This document shows, in pieces, positions 24,906-51,983 of a stretch of DNA of 64,000 nt. Within the stretch, counting starts at the first letter, position 1. Each line of letters opens with the position of its first letter. Both the position numbers and the translations under genes were made by a program. This stretch comes from Trichuris trichiura (Eukaryota > Nematoda > Enoplea > Trichinellida > Trichuridae). The notes under the pieces were generated by a model, which saw nothing but the letters and a program-made list of their open reading frames with translations, did no database searches and was not told the origin of the DNA. The DNA is taken from positions 1 through 64,000 of the forward strand of contig JBAJFE010000060.1 in NCBI GenBank assembly GCA_037903355.1, written 5' to 3'.

Positions 24906-26828
24906 GACGCTGTTCAAGTGAAACTTCCCCACGAAGACCAACCGTGGAAAGAAAATCTTCCTCTTTACATGCCTGTGGACTGTAAGTGGAACTCTTCCGC
25001 AAAAAGAATTATATCCAGAGGCGCAAAAGAACCCTCAGAAGACAAAAGGCCAAAGAATCCACTTGGAAGACAAGGTGTTTCCGGTCGTGGCAAGTTTCAA
25101 CACTTGGGAGAGAATGCGTTCGTCCTACCAGTAATTGTCAGGTAAAAGGAGGTACACTCTATTTAACCATTCAACGATCAGTCAGAACGAATTAACGCAT
25201 ACACCTAAGAAGCAATCTTTCCAATCGATCAACTGTTTAGTCGCAGATCTCAGTTAAATCTTTGCTTTACACGAAATTTCACTTTCGCAGCTCTTCTACT
25301 TCTAACAGTACGACGCACATGCACGACCTATTATACCTTGAGCAAACGTATGCTTATTCATTCATACTCCAATTGACTGCCACATTTCGTGAAGAAATTA
25401 TGTCTGCAGGTGAGATCGCTTTATTTTCTACCTTCGGCATCCTGAATTCCACTAGCATCGCAACCGTTTATAAGCTTAAGTGGTGTTGGCAACTTACAAC
25501 TGCTCATTGTTTGTACTTTTCATAAAGCGAACGGACATGTAGAAGCAGACTATTTCGCCGAAGTTAGCTCTTCTCAAAGCACAGTACGCTTGCAACTGTG
25601 ACAATGAGCTATTGAAAAATTAAATTAACTTAGCTTAAGTTCGCAACTTTTTCTGGAACAAAAATGTCACACAGATAAGTTAACTGTAATAAAGTAACTT
25701 CACGGATATAACGCAACAGCAAATAAACCGCCTAGTTACAATTACTCAGGCAAAGACTAAGCAGCTGAATAAGAAGAAGAACAATAGGAAGAAGTCATAA
25801 GACCAACGCGTAGAGTCAACCAGAAACAGCTACCCATCACGGAAGGTTGTTTCCTGTTCGCTGACCAGGTAGACCAGCATGCATTGCTAACCGTGCCACC
25901 CAATCAACAATCCTGTGCATGGTCGCCACTTTGCAAACAAAGACATAAAGTAACTACTGCAACAAGCAAATATTCCAAAATGAATTGGCCCTATCAAATG
26001 TTTTCGCCGCACGAAACATTGCAACGGAGTTCTTTTACAACAGTTTCAATTTTCTTCTTCTTTTCTCAATATTTCCGTTTCTACTGAAGCACCTGAATAC
26101 TCACAGCACCAATTAGCAGCCGATACTAACAGGTCAAGCGCTTAACAGCAGCTAATCTTGATCCTTCTGTATACGTTGAGCATTTCGCTGGTGTTTGCAG
26201 CCAGCGGTAGGATGCAGCCGAGTCAAACGCTCAGCTGCCGTACTTCACCTCTGAATTGTATGACATGTTTGCTCTTTTGGAATACAGCGGAAGTAACATT
26301 TTGTTTGCAGGCGTGTAGGTGACCAACTGCAAGTTGTTGTTCAAGAAAACAGCCAAGCACCTTTCAGCATTCCGCTGCCATGGGTACCTTTCAAATGGTA
26401 ACATGTCATTTTTCCCAATCTCGCTTTTAATTGCAGATACCCTACCCTTCATACTTCTACGAAGATCCTGTTGGCAGAAACCTGACAAGATATCTTCACA
26501 AAATGTGGCTCGACGCTTACGAAGACAGCGGACATTTCGAGTACTTCATGTCTGTGGAGCAAGAGATTGTTAGCGCGCAATGTCGAAGGGGCGCAGGGAA
26601 ATTACTCCTTTCTGCTCATTTCAGATTTACGCGGGTCCAATCCGTCATAAGCACAATACAGACAATGCATGGTTATCTATCCGTTTCTCCGTGATTGACG
26701 ACTCAAAATACGAATTCATGTCTGAATTTCCGTCGTTCAGTGAGTTCTACTGGAGAAACATCACCGAGCAAGAGTTAACGCACATAAAGCAACATTACGT
26801 TGACGTTAAAGAGCAAACGCTCCTATGA
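24906..26828 (+). CDS. NUDT9-like (ADP-ribose pyrophosphatase fold) protein, Nudix box apparently missing; 5' end not found
   Basis: Exons 24906-25141, 25291-25409 (or from 25309, in frame), 26465-26568 and 26625-26828 join with matching phases to one frame of about 220 codons. Resemblance to NUDT9: a PW-KENLPLYMPV block like its N-terminal 'W...YKPVEYT', then NPLGRQGVSGRGKFQHLG matching its 'NPAGRTGLVGRG-x-L-x-x-WG', LPVIV at the position of 'DPIITRW', and IYAGPIRHKHNTDNAW matching 'IYKGYVDDPRNTDNAW'. NUDT9 cleaves ADP-ribose to AMP and ribose-5-phosphate. Between these blocks the exon reads LLYLEQTYAYSFILQLTATF and then REEIMSA: the GG...G-x5-E part of the Nudix box is absent and the RE-x-x-EE part is degraded. 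So the product is probably not an active hydrolase, or my middle exons are wrong. The 5' exon starts in phase 0 with no ATG, so the N-terminus is missing; 23314-23496 is a candidate. Confidence 0.6.
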
Positions 26829-28423
26829 AAAAGCTTTACTTTCAGTTTATATGGTGCCGCTGAAAAGTAAAGGATGACAAAAGCAGCACACGTTCAAATA
26901 AGAAGTTCCAAATTATTCAGTGAATATATAACCTGCGCTTTCATGATCACAGCTACGGTAAATCAGGTTTAACATGGCGGGATAATGGAATGCAGGGCTT
27001 TCACTGGTTCGTTGCATCTCAAAGTTGCCCAACGCAATTCCGCATTTCGATTTTTACCTACGAAAAGTAATCCGCCTTGTTGCACGATGTGCATTTGTCT
27101 CTAATGTTTGTTTCATCCCCGTTCTTTGCTCTTTTACCAATTCTTCTCTTTGCCGTTTACCTATTCCAGCCAGCATTTCATGCAAAAACATTGACGCATC
27201 TAATCGGCAAAATGGCACTACGTCTAGATAACCTCATTTCTTTAACGCGTGATTGCAATTCAGGTTGTGTAAGCTACAAAATGTCACTTCAGTCTTCCCA
27301 AGATTGTTGCCCAAATAGAAAAGAATTGACTACAGCTGCCGAACAACAATAACGCGTCGTACAGAAAGCAGCGCGCCCTCTCAGAAACGAAAATCACAAT
27401 TGGATTGAACAACTTCAAACCCTGCGCAACGCGTGTTCATTAATAGTCTTCGGAACTACTCTTACTTTCCATTTAACGGACACTCCATCCGTAGCTTTCA
27501 GCATAATCTTTGCCTCACTTTCAGCGGACGCTGAAAAAATTCACGTACGGTATTGAGCTGCAAATGCTTTAAGTTTTTTGTTTTAACTTCTGCCACACTT
27601 GCCATTCTGCTATGCTTGCCTACTCATATATAACGATCCTCACTTTTTTTGACGAAGAGGAGAGCTTCAAAAGTTACCAAATTGCTTAAATGACCATTGT
27701 GGACTGAATATACGGTGTACGGGGTAACGAGTGCATTCTACTGGCAAAAACATTTTTGCGCAAAGACAAACCCGTTATGAAAGTGTACTGCACTCAAGTA
27801 AAAGGTCTTGCTCTTCGTCCGCTTTATTCGCGAGAACAGAATATCGTCATACTATGCGCATGACACGCACGCCCAGTCACCAAAGAAACTGCGCAGACAA
27901 AGGGCGTACTCTCCTGATGAACGGAGCATTAAGGAATTTTCTGCTGTCGGTCCGTCTTCATCGTCCAGGCGAATTAATTCGTTTTTGCCTTCCAACAAAA
28001 ACGCCTGTTTTTTTCAAATACAATTGACACTCGACCTATTGAAGCTGTTGAACACTTCGGCGCATCGAAAAAACTGCTTATTTCGCGCCAAAAAGGAAAA
28101 ACAAACAGATAGTAACGGACCGTTCGAGACCCATCTATTCCCCCGTGTCAGGGCCTTTTCGCTTGCTCCATACCTGATCTGCTACACAAAATGACGTGAA
28201 TGTACAGAAACTATAGCAACCGAGAGTGACATGACTGCAACAGTTGCAATTTTATCAGTAATTACCTTTAAGATGCTCACAGTACAGCGAAAAGGGTACA
28301 AAGTCAGGCGACCTTGAATTCTTAGACGACTGTTCAAGTGTGCATATACGTGCTTTTAAAGAAGAGCGATTCACGAATAAGACTGTCGTTTTCCCGGAAG
28401 CTGTCATTTACTTAGCGATCAAT

Positions 28424-28715
28424 TCAACTTTTGCTGCTGATCATTGCCTAAAATTTTTTGCAACGGTCTGCATTAGAACCGGCTGCGCTTTCAAGGGCAA
28501 CAGTGCAAAACTGTCTTCTAGCAGTGGCGGACATTCTCCTTGCTTACGGAGCAATCAGCCCGTTACGCGAGAAAAGCAGGTTGTTTTCGCGTCCAAACGG
28601 GAATACTCGCAACTGCCGCAAAACAATTTTGCATGGACGTCTTTGAACGCGCGCTGCCAGTTGCAATGCAAACCTCTGCGAGAACTTTCAGGCAATGGTC
28701 AGCCGTGCAAGTTGA
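28424..28715. repeat. Old inverted repeat with protein-like arms
   Basis: Left arm about 28424-28545 and right arm about 28595-28715 are inverted copies at roughly 65-70% identity. Read outward-in, both arms can encode a similar peptide: ADHCLK..A.VCI.TG followed by a block with QNC..AVA. Both arms keep that peptide open, though the left arm needs a frame change part-way. This may be a decayed head-to-head gene duplicate or an old foldback element. Confidence 0.5.
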
Positions 28716-29008
28716 AAGGCTAGTTGTAGTGCGTGGATTTGCTAGGGAAAATGACCATTGATGATCAATCGCCTTTCTGCCAGCAAATAGCCACAATTCA
28801 AAAGTTTCCTACGAATTTAGGTTTGAACATACTTTGCCGTATCAGGGCCTTCAAGCAGACACTGATAAATCTGACGTTTACACTGCAATCCCCATTGTTT
28901 TACTATAAATTCTGTACTTTTACGTTGTCTCAATTAGCAGAACACAGATGCGGCATTCAACAAAGACTGCGACGCTGAATTAGATTTTCGTATCTTGACT
29001 GTTCACCG

Positions 29009-29160
29009 TCACTTCTTTTTATTCTTCTTCTCTTGCTCATCGGTTAAACGCATCGTAGTTCCAACAGCAACGTTACCATTGAATAGCGACTGATCACTGG
29101 AAAAGTCTTTTTCAAGGTTGAAATCATTCAAGAGTAAACCTTCTTTTGGTCTACACGCTA
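29009..29160 (-). CDS. Candidate 3' coding exon, unknown family
   Basis: The minus-strand frame reads RPKEGLLLNDFNLEKD, later NGNVAVGTTMRLTDEQ, ending in a lysine-rich tail and a TGA at 29011-29009. Composition is protein-like and there is a possible acceptor (CTTCTGTTCAG) about 20 bases upstream of the RPKEG block. No splice partners or family identified. Confidence 0.3.
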
Positions 29161-30229
29161 TTACACCTGAACAGAAGTGGCAACCAGTCAGGAGACTAGC
29201 CACTGAAAGGTACGGGCACACGTCCGATGCTAAGTGACACGAGCGTGGACAATTCGTTTTGCATCGGGCAAACTGAGATTAGTCAAACGTGTGTCAGAGT
29301 CAAAAGAGTATATCAAGTCGTCCGAGTGAATGCAATTAACCTTACGCGAAAAGTTGTATTGCAACCCTCACCCTTCAAGACATGCTAGCGGGAGACAAAA
29401 CTAATGCACACCAATAGCAAACACTTGGAAACCGCAGAAGAAAAAAATGCATGAGTAGATTCTTATTGTGCAACTATCAGTGCCATGCTGCTTAGTAAAA
29501 GTTTACTTTTCCCTAAGCCATTCGTGGCTAGCAATGACATCAGCAAATGGAAGCTGACAAACGCCTCTCCATAACCATTCGGTCAAATTGAGCAAGCCAG
29601 ATACTATTGCGCTCTAACGTATTTTAGACAATCATTACCGAAAAACAGCAGCCATTTTAAAATTTATTCCCCTGAGCAAAGAATCCCGTTCAAATGATTT
29701 GTCCCGTTGCGCTCGTTTTTCCGCTATCACAAAGCTAAACATTTGCGCCACTTGTCTCATATGCTCTCAATTCCCCGAAAATAGTAAAGAGCCCCTGGAG
29801 CAACCCAGTTTATCAGCGCTTCCAAAAATTCAGCAAAGCAACTTGTGAAACGAATGGATGCAAATCATCAGTTCACACGTAGGCCTTTATCAAAAAAAAC
29901 AAATGCGCGCAGAAGCCGTCACTGCTTCTCGTTCACAGGGGGACACAGCGGAAAGTCGACGATACTATTTTGCATACAACTATTTCTACTGCACAGCCGT
30001 AGCAGAGCATCGCCTGATCACAATTGACAGACACTGGCCATACGTTGATTGATTAAACAGTAAAGTTAGTTGCAAGAAAAGCAAATTCGTTGGCAATTAA
30101 ACAAAGACTGGCATAGGAGAGCATTGCGTGACAAAGCAACCGCGGGGCAAAGATCCCAAGGGAAAAGTAGCAAGAAAGACGTCATTGGCCACGAGCGAAC
30201 ATGAAACGAGCATTTAACGCGATCAATTT

Positions 30230-30410
30230 TCACCTCTTATCTTTGCTCGCATAAGCTCCCAACCAACGACACCGATTAAAGAAAACATTTTCCGCGACCG
30301 TTTCCGACGGATCAATGCAACCTGTACATGTTTCTGCAAGCGGTTGCAGAAAGGAACAGGCAAGCAAAAAGACATACCTTGTGCCACTTGTAAGTCAACG
30401 GATAGGGTTG
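30230..30410 (-). CDS. Candidate 3' exons with a C-T-G-C-I-D motif, unknown family
   Basis: Two short exons fit by phase: about 30411-30376 (PTLSVDLQVAQ, donor GTATGT) and 30333-30230 (acceptor CGCTTGCAG; ETCTGCIDPSETVAENVFFN then RCRWLGAYASKDKR and stop). The intron between them would be 42 nt, rather short. Cysteine spacing and the C-x-G-C-I string recall the core of IL-17-type cytokines, but the piece is too small to claim this. A cysteine-bearing frame at 30540-30780 (-) could be an upstream part. Confidence 0.25.
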
Positions 30411-30852
30411 GCCTGCAATCAGAGCGCAAATTGTTGACTGTTAAAGGTCATCCCACATTGCTGCTCATGTATTTTCTTCTCCAAACGATTTGCAAACAAA
30501 GAATAACGACCAATTCGCGCAGCAGTAGGTCCATTCAGTGAAATGTCTAACAATTCAGCAGGAAGCCTTTAATCGCGTCAATCCAACAGGTAGCCAGCTT
30601 GACGACGCGCACAGAGCAGCAAAAAAGTGCACTTTTACGACGACCAACTTCAACAGTTCTTTGCAGCGCTCCGTACACATTCTCTTTAATAACCTTGAGC
30701 TTCAATATACGCACAGACGAGTTCGGCAAGCTGCTATACATTTGAGGACAGCAGCGCTCAAAACTGTGAGACGACAACAATATTCGACTGCTAGCTGACC
30801 ATTCAAACATAACGATAAACAGAAGCACTGATCAACCGTGAAAGAACAAACT

Positions 30853-46796
<15,944 letters not shown>

Positions 46797-47943
46797 GCCC
46801 AGCAAGTTATAGTAATGCTCCAACGTTTGAGCAAGTCAGCAAAGAACAGACAACAAAGTCCCCTTCGCACTTCAACCAAACAGATGACTTTGGCTAACTG
46901 TATTTGCAAAACAAGTGCGCAAGATGTTCAAACACTACTTGATCATTCAACTAGCGCATATGTGCTCACTTAAAGTTTTGCTTCCTACGGAATATGACAT
47001 TAGCTTTCAGCGCAACGCTTGTAGTGTTTGAATTATGTCCGGATTGAAGGAAGCAGTTTATCATAAGCTACTTCAGCGAAATTAACATGAGCGACGTCTC
47101 TTCATTGCTTTAAAAGTGATTTTCACCAAGAACAGTCACTTTACTAACAGTTTTCGGAAGCCTGTTGGCGCTTTATCGCTTGGAATTACGCGCGCGAAAT
47201 CTTCTGCTCTGCTATACGCCTAGGCAACCGTTGCAGTTCAGCTTTGCACCAGCAGTGCGTTATTACCTACTTTTATGCCAAAACCGTCGGTCCAGCACCT
47301 AATTTTTACTGCTTATGCGCAAATGATTTCTTTCACCAAAGGAATACATAATGAATGCTCCCGCACTTCTTCCAGGCTAAACCGCTACGTAGGCATGTTA
47401 GCGGTATATGCACCCTCAGCAACGATCCATCATAAAATCTGCTTTCCTTTGAAAGTAATTTTGCTTAACTGACAGCAGGTGCTCACTTTAAAGTTAATTC
47501 CGTCACCTCTACACTATGTTATCTTGTTGGTCCGGTAAAATTGATACGATGCTGCTCTATTGCAAAAAAAATTGGCAAACCTTCTGCTAACTGAACCTTA
47601 TTGGCCCGTCAAAACAGTAACAGTATTGCAGCTGCGGAATGAATGGTTAGAAATGTGACTATGCAATGCAGTTATGCAATATGCTCTTTTAAACAACGAA
47701 ATCGGCGCAGTTAGCAAGATCCGCTTTTTCAAATACTTCTGCAATTACATTTTACGGTTACAAATTTCAAATCGTAACAGCAACATTTACGAATTCAAAG
47801 TCAGTGCCTTTGAGCAATGCGTTATTTCCAACCTGCTAAACGTGACGCGCAGGATGCTATCACTACGGATACTGTAGTCAGTACCATTATCTTCAATTAC
47901 GGGCTTTCGTAGAGAGGTAGTCAAAGCACAGTACGTTCATATA
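46797..47943. other. Shared upstream region of PHAF1 (-) and HDAC (+)
   Basis: The two genes start head to head with 1147 bases between start codons, so both promoters and 5' UTRs must lie here unless distant exons exist. No core-promoter motif could be assigned by eye. Confidence 0.5.
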
Positions 47944-50152
47944 ATGTCAGCGTGTAGCGCATTTGTCAGTGATAGAAGACGAGTTTGCTACTTTTACGAT
48001 GGTAATTCTTTTGGAAATTGCATGTTCATCGTTTTTTCCAGTTGCATTGGCAATTCCAAACGTTTCCAGCACAGTTTGGATCCTCTCCCTGACCATTGTC
48101 AGGTCACAGATTTTAAGAGCATTGTATTTTCAGATGAGATTGCTACCTTCTATTACGGTGCGAAACATCCAATGAAGCCCCGTCGTATTGGTATGACTCA
48201 CGATTTGGTAATGAACTACGGCCTTTATCGTGATATAGCAGTTTATGTAAGTATGCGTTATTGTTTAAACGTTTTGCTAGGTTTTTGCGCTGTTTCCAGA
48301 GGCCCAGGAGAGCTACTGTGGCGGAAATGGCCCGCTTTCACGCGAAAGATTACTTGGAGTCGATGAAAACTCTGTGCCCTGTACCTGAGGACATGCTTAG
48401 CGAAAAGGCAACGCGCTGTAAGCAGAAAACAATATATGCGTCAATAACGCATGCGTGCACCTCACAAAACATTTTATGTTTCAGATAATTTGCATGGAGA
48501 TTGTCCCATTTTTGCAGGCATGAATACTTTTTCCTCCATATCAGCAGGAGGTACCTTGGGTAAGTGCGTTTACTAATCGTAAGGCATCGTTGGATTCATT
48601 TTTTTGCCCGTTCAGGATGCGCTTACATGTTGAATACAAGACAAGCAGACATTGCCATCAACTGGGCAGGAGGGCTTCATCATGCCAAAAAGGCGGAAGC
48701 TTCTGGTTTTTGTTACGTTAATGATGTTGTGTTGGGCATATTGGAATTACTGAAGTTTGTTCCTTGGCGCTAATACCATTAATCCGTCGGCATAACGCTA
48801 CAGGTATCATGAGCGTGTCCTTTACGTGGACATTGACTGCCACCATGGTGATGGGGTCGAGGAAGCATTCTATGCCACAGACCGCGTATTGACGGTTTCA
48901 TTTCACCAATACGGAGACTTCTTTCCGTACAGTGGTAGTTTAAAGGCAATAATTCATCAAATGCATTCTATTTTCAAAAGGTAAACACTCGGTTTGTTTA
49001 GCATATTGGCGTTGAGAACGGCAGTCTTTTTGCTGTCAATGTGCCGTTTCGTTCGGGCATAAATGACGATGCGTATGTGGCCGTTTTTGAACCGGTATGC
49101 GAATTACACAGGCGAATTTTGAACGTTTGCTTGCCAAGTCTGTCCTCCGTTGTTGTTTAGGTAATTACTCATGTGGTAAGGCGTTTTCAGCCAGACGTCA
49201 TCGTGCTTCAATGCGGAGCCGATTCTTTGGCCGGTGATCGGCTTGGTGGTTTAAACTTGACTTTAAAAGGTAAACGTTCTTTTATGCATGGTGGCTTCAC
49301 ACGACCATATGAATGTTTTAAAAACTGACACTTTACAATAATAGCAGGGAGTTTGAGACATAGCATTGGGCCACTAATCTATTTTTTACAATCGATCGTC
49401 TGTCTTTTAGGGCACGGCCAGTGCGTTGACTTCATTCGAAAATTGAACATTCCACTTTTAATGCTTGGCGGCGGTGGATACACAATCCGCAATGTAGCCA
49501 GGTGTTGGGCAAACGAAACAGCTATCGCAGTCGGCAGACAGCTTCCGAACCGTACTTACACGGCAAAATTGCGGACGACCTCAGTTATTCCTCTCCTCCA
49601 ATTTAGACTTACCACCGGGCCTCTACTACGAACATTATGCACCTAACTATCAACTGCACATTTCGCCTTTGGACATTCGAAACAACAATACAGATGATTA
49701 CTTGAATGATGTGACGTAAGATTTGAGGTCAGCTTGCTTATATTGCATTTCAGCTTTTTGGCAATCGTAGAGCGCAGGTGTTGGAAAACATAGAGTCGAT
49801 TCAGATAGCCCCGTCTGCGCCAATCCATACGGTCGAAGAGGATTTGTTTATTGCATTTAGTGATACGGATGCGTGCGATTTGGAAATGGCCACTGCAGAT
49901 CAGCGCCTGCCGGGTATTACTCACTTTTGTCTCTTACGCCAGTGATTACCTAGCAGGTTGGCTTCATTTTAAGCACACGAGACAGATCGAATGATTGAAC
50001 ATCCGGCAGAATTTTATAATGAAATAGGCGACGACAACGGAGGCCAGTACATGCCGTATATGCCAACGCGCGAAGTTACCACTAGCAGCCCTGGTCACGC
50101 TTCGCCTACAACAAAGCGTTTTAAGGCTGCCGAAGAGGATGAGCACCACTAA
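47944..50152 (+). CDS. hda-1: Class I histone deacetylase (HDAC1/2, Rpd3, HDA-1 type)
   Basis: Nuclear zinc-dependent lysine deacetylase, in relatives the core of NuRD, Sin3 and CoREST complexes. Twelve exons: 47944-48001, 48134-48246, 48300-48417, 48485-48559, 48616-48754, 48804-48945, 49002-49094, 49161-49269, 49411-49551, 49607-49715, 49771-49913, 49974-50152; 472 aa, usual for the family. All phases agree. Catalytic parts are intact: [13 protein letters not shown] [38 protein letters not shown], the zinc-binding [30 protein letters not shown] and [14 protein letters not shown] with the transition-state tyrosine. Most introns are 49-67 nt. Intron 6 (48946-49001) starts with GC, not GT. The tail after about residue 375 is short (ends [12 protein letters not shown]) with little of the long lysine/glutamate tail of vertebrate HDAC1. 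Two alternative last acceptors exist; the one used here keeps a family-like tail ([11 protein letters not shown]). Confidence 0.95.
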
Positions 50153-51983
50153 AACAGGAATTCCAGCAGCCTTTCGCAAAGCACAGCTCATAGCTAACTG
50201 ATATCCAGTTTATCTTTTACATGCTTGCACGGCTGGACCATCAGGTTCAGCAACAGCGACCATTATGAAAAGTGAGTCATCTAAACGCTAGGATTAGTGA
50301 ATATACAATTTCTGTTGTTGCCCATTCTTATCCTACAGTATTAAAACATTTTTATCTTTCCTTCACTTTGTGGCGGAAACGATGTTCTCCATCGCTTTTC
50401 ATCTCACTCCGTTGCAAATAGCACCGACCCACGTTAGACCTTAGACCAGTTTTTCTCAAGGCCAGCGGCGCCAGCGCCTTCAATTCCGATTGGTCAGTTT
50501 CGAGCGCCATGATTGACTGGAAGGAAAGAACGGGGCTAGCTCGGACCTCATAATGTAGGTGCTGCGCAAAGTTATGTGGGGAAAGCGTTTCCCAGATAAT
50601 GTGTCGAACACTTACTTTCTCATCTCCGAGCCGGCTCCCCCCCCCCCTCGGTCCTCCCAGTCAAGCAGAGTTGCGGGGCGCAACAGAGCATGCAGCTTTC
50701 TTTTAGGCAGGAGGCACAATATCTGACCCGGCGCAGGCCATATCTTCCTGTGCACTTCAGCACGATCGCCCAGGTGGGACATATGCCCCCCACAGATCAA
50801 GAGGGCTCCCTTGGCAATTTAGGCCCCCCGTTAGGGCACATGCCCCACCGTGAGAATCACTGCTTTAGACGATTGCACAAGACTGCAAATGGCAAAGTGT
50901 TAAAACAATCAAGAAGTAAAATTCACGCTACTACAAGTGACGAAGTTCACTAATGTCACGGTTTCCTGCATCTGCTCAGTGGCGACAGTTCAATTGTAAG
51001 CCCTCTTGTTATCCTTGTTATAGATACGTGAATGAAAATCAAGCAATCATGATATCGTGTGGAATGGAGCTGAATAGACGCTACCATTTCTCCTTCATCC
51101 AATTAATGAAATGGGTAGCAATCTAGTGAGAGAATATATTATTTGCGATGGGTGGCAGAACAGGACAGTACTATAACCAAACTGATGTTTTACTTGATGT
51201 TTTACCAGTCACAAGCAACAACGCGCGTAGTTCGGCAGCTCGCCATACAACAGCAACATTAGGCAGCTGGCAAGAGTTCAGCAAATTGAAACATCCAGAG
51301 CTTTGGAACCATGGCGATCAAATGCATCGCACAGACGTGTCGTCAAAAATAGCAATTTGACATTGTCGATGTGAAACAGAAAAGGTCGGTGATCCTTGGA
51401 GGTCTAACCTAGGTGTTCAACAGCATGCCCACTCCGTAGGCTGCCGCATTACGCAGGTCACTGGCTATAACTCACCTTTGCATTCATGGCTTCAACGAAA
51501 GGGAAATGCTACCCTAGCGACAGAGGTTTTCCTATGGATCGCTTGTGCTCAGTGTTTAAGCCGACCGTTCGCTGCAATGTTGTCACAGTCTTAATGTCGA
51601 AATTGTGCTCAAACAAAGCGATCCAGGTTTCAATTTACAACAGTCGATTGAAGCGACAGGTGAAGAAGTAACATATCGGCATTGCTTTTTCAATCACCCA
51701 TTAGCTTCTCTGTGCAAATGCAATTCCAACAGCATGACGACAGAGATGGTCATCTGAAATTGCTTCTTTTTTACTGTCGTCCACCTGCAGCTCAACTGTA
51801 TTCAATTCAGACTTAATTGGAATAACTCAAAGATTCATTGCAAAAACTCTGAGTCGAAATCGCCAGCAAATCTACGTAGGTCCCGTTTGCTATTGCGTAT
51901 TATTTTCCCATGAGCATTTAAAGTCTCCCAACTTACCTCCTGCTGAGCCCACAGGTGGTAGAAGGCCGGTCAATGGAAGTGCA
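50153..51983. other. Region between convergent HDAC and synaptotagmin genes
   Basis: Holds both 3' UTRs and the hAT-like element at 50447-50862. A 71-codon frame at 51148-51360 (+) has no family resemblance and no splice partners and is not called. Confidence 0.4.
50447..50862. mobile_element. hAT-like non-autonomous element
   Basis: Ends are CAGTTTTTCTCAAGG and, inverted, CAGTGATTCTCACGG. The flanks are CCTTAGAC (50439-50446) and CTTTAGAC (50863-50870), an 8-bp target duplication with one change. The inside is GC-rich and noncoding. Confidence 0.8.

Larger units (their letters stand above)
26829..30852. other. 4 kb without an assigned gene
   Basis: Downstream of the NUDT9-like gene and downstream of PHAF1. 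It holds a diverged inverted repeat at 28.4-28.7 kb and two candidate minus-strand 3' exons near 29.0-29.2 and 30.2-30.4 kb, listed separately. Nothing else was recognised. Confidence 0.35.

Noticed and set aside
24991..25027. GTAAGT...CAG inside the NUDT9-like exon as an intron
   Set aside because: It would be only 37 nt long and the join would create a stop codon; reading through gives family-like sequence.
28340..28723. 127-codon open frame on + across the inverted repeat
   Set aside because: No ATG at its start and open partly because the two arms mirror each other.
48418..48500. GGAGATTGTCCCATTTTTGC as a copy of the transposon core TACGGAGATTGTCCCGTTG
   Set aside because: It lies in HDAC exon 4 and encodes the conserved HGDCPIFAG; the match is chance.
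49716..49760. HDAC exon 11 starting at the earlier TTTCAG acceptor (49754)
   Set aside because: It puts the following codons out of frame; the acceptor at 49770 gives the right phase and exact family spacing before [13 protein letters not shown].
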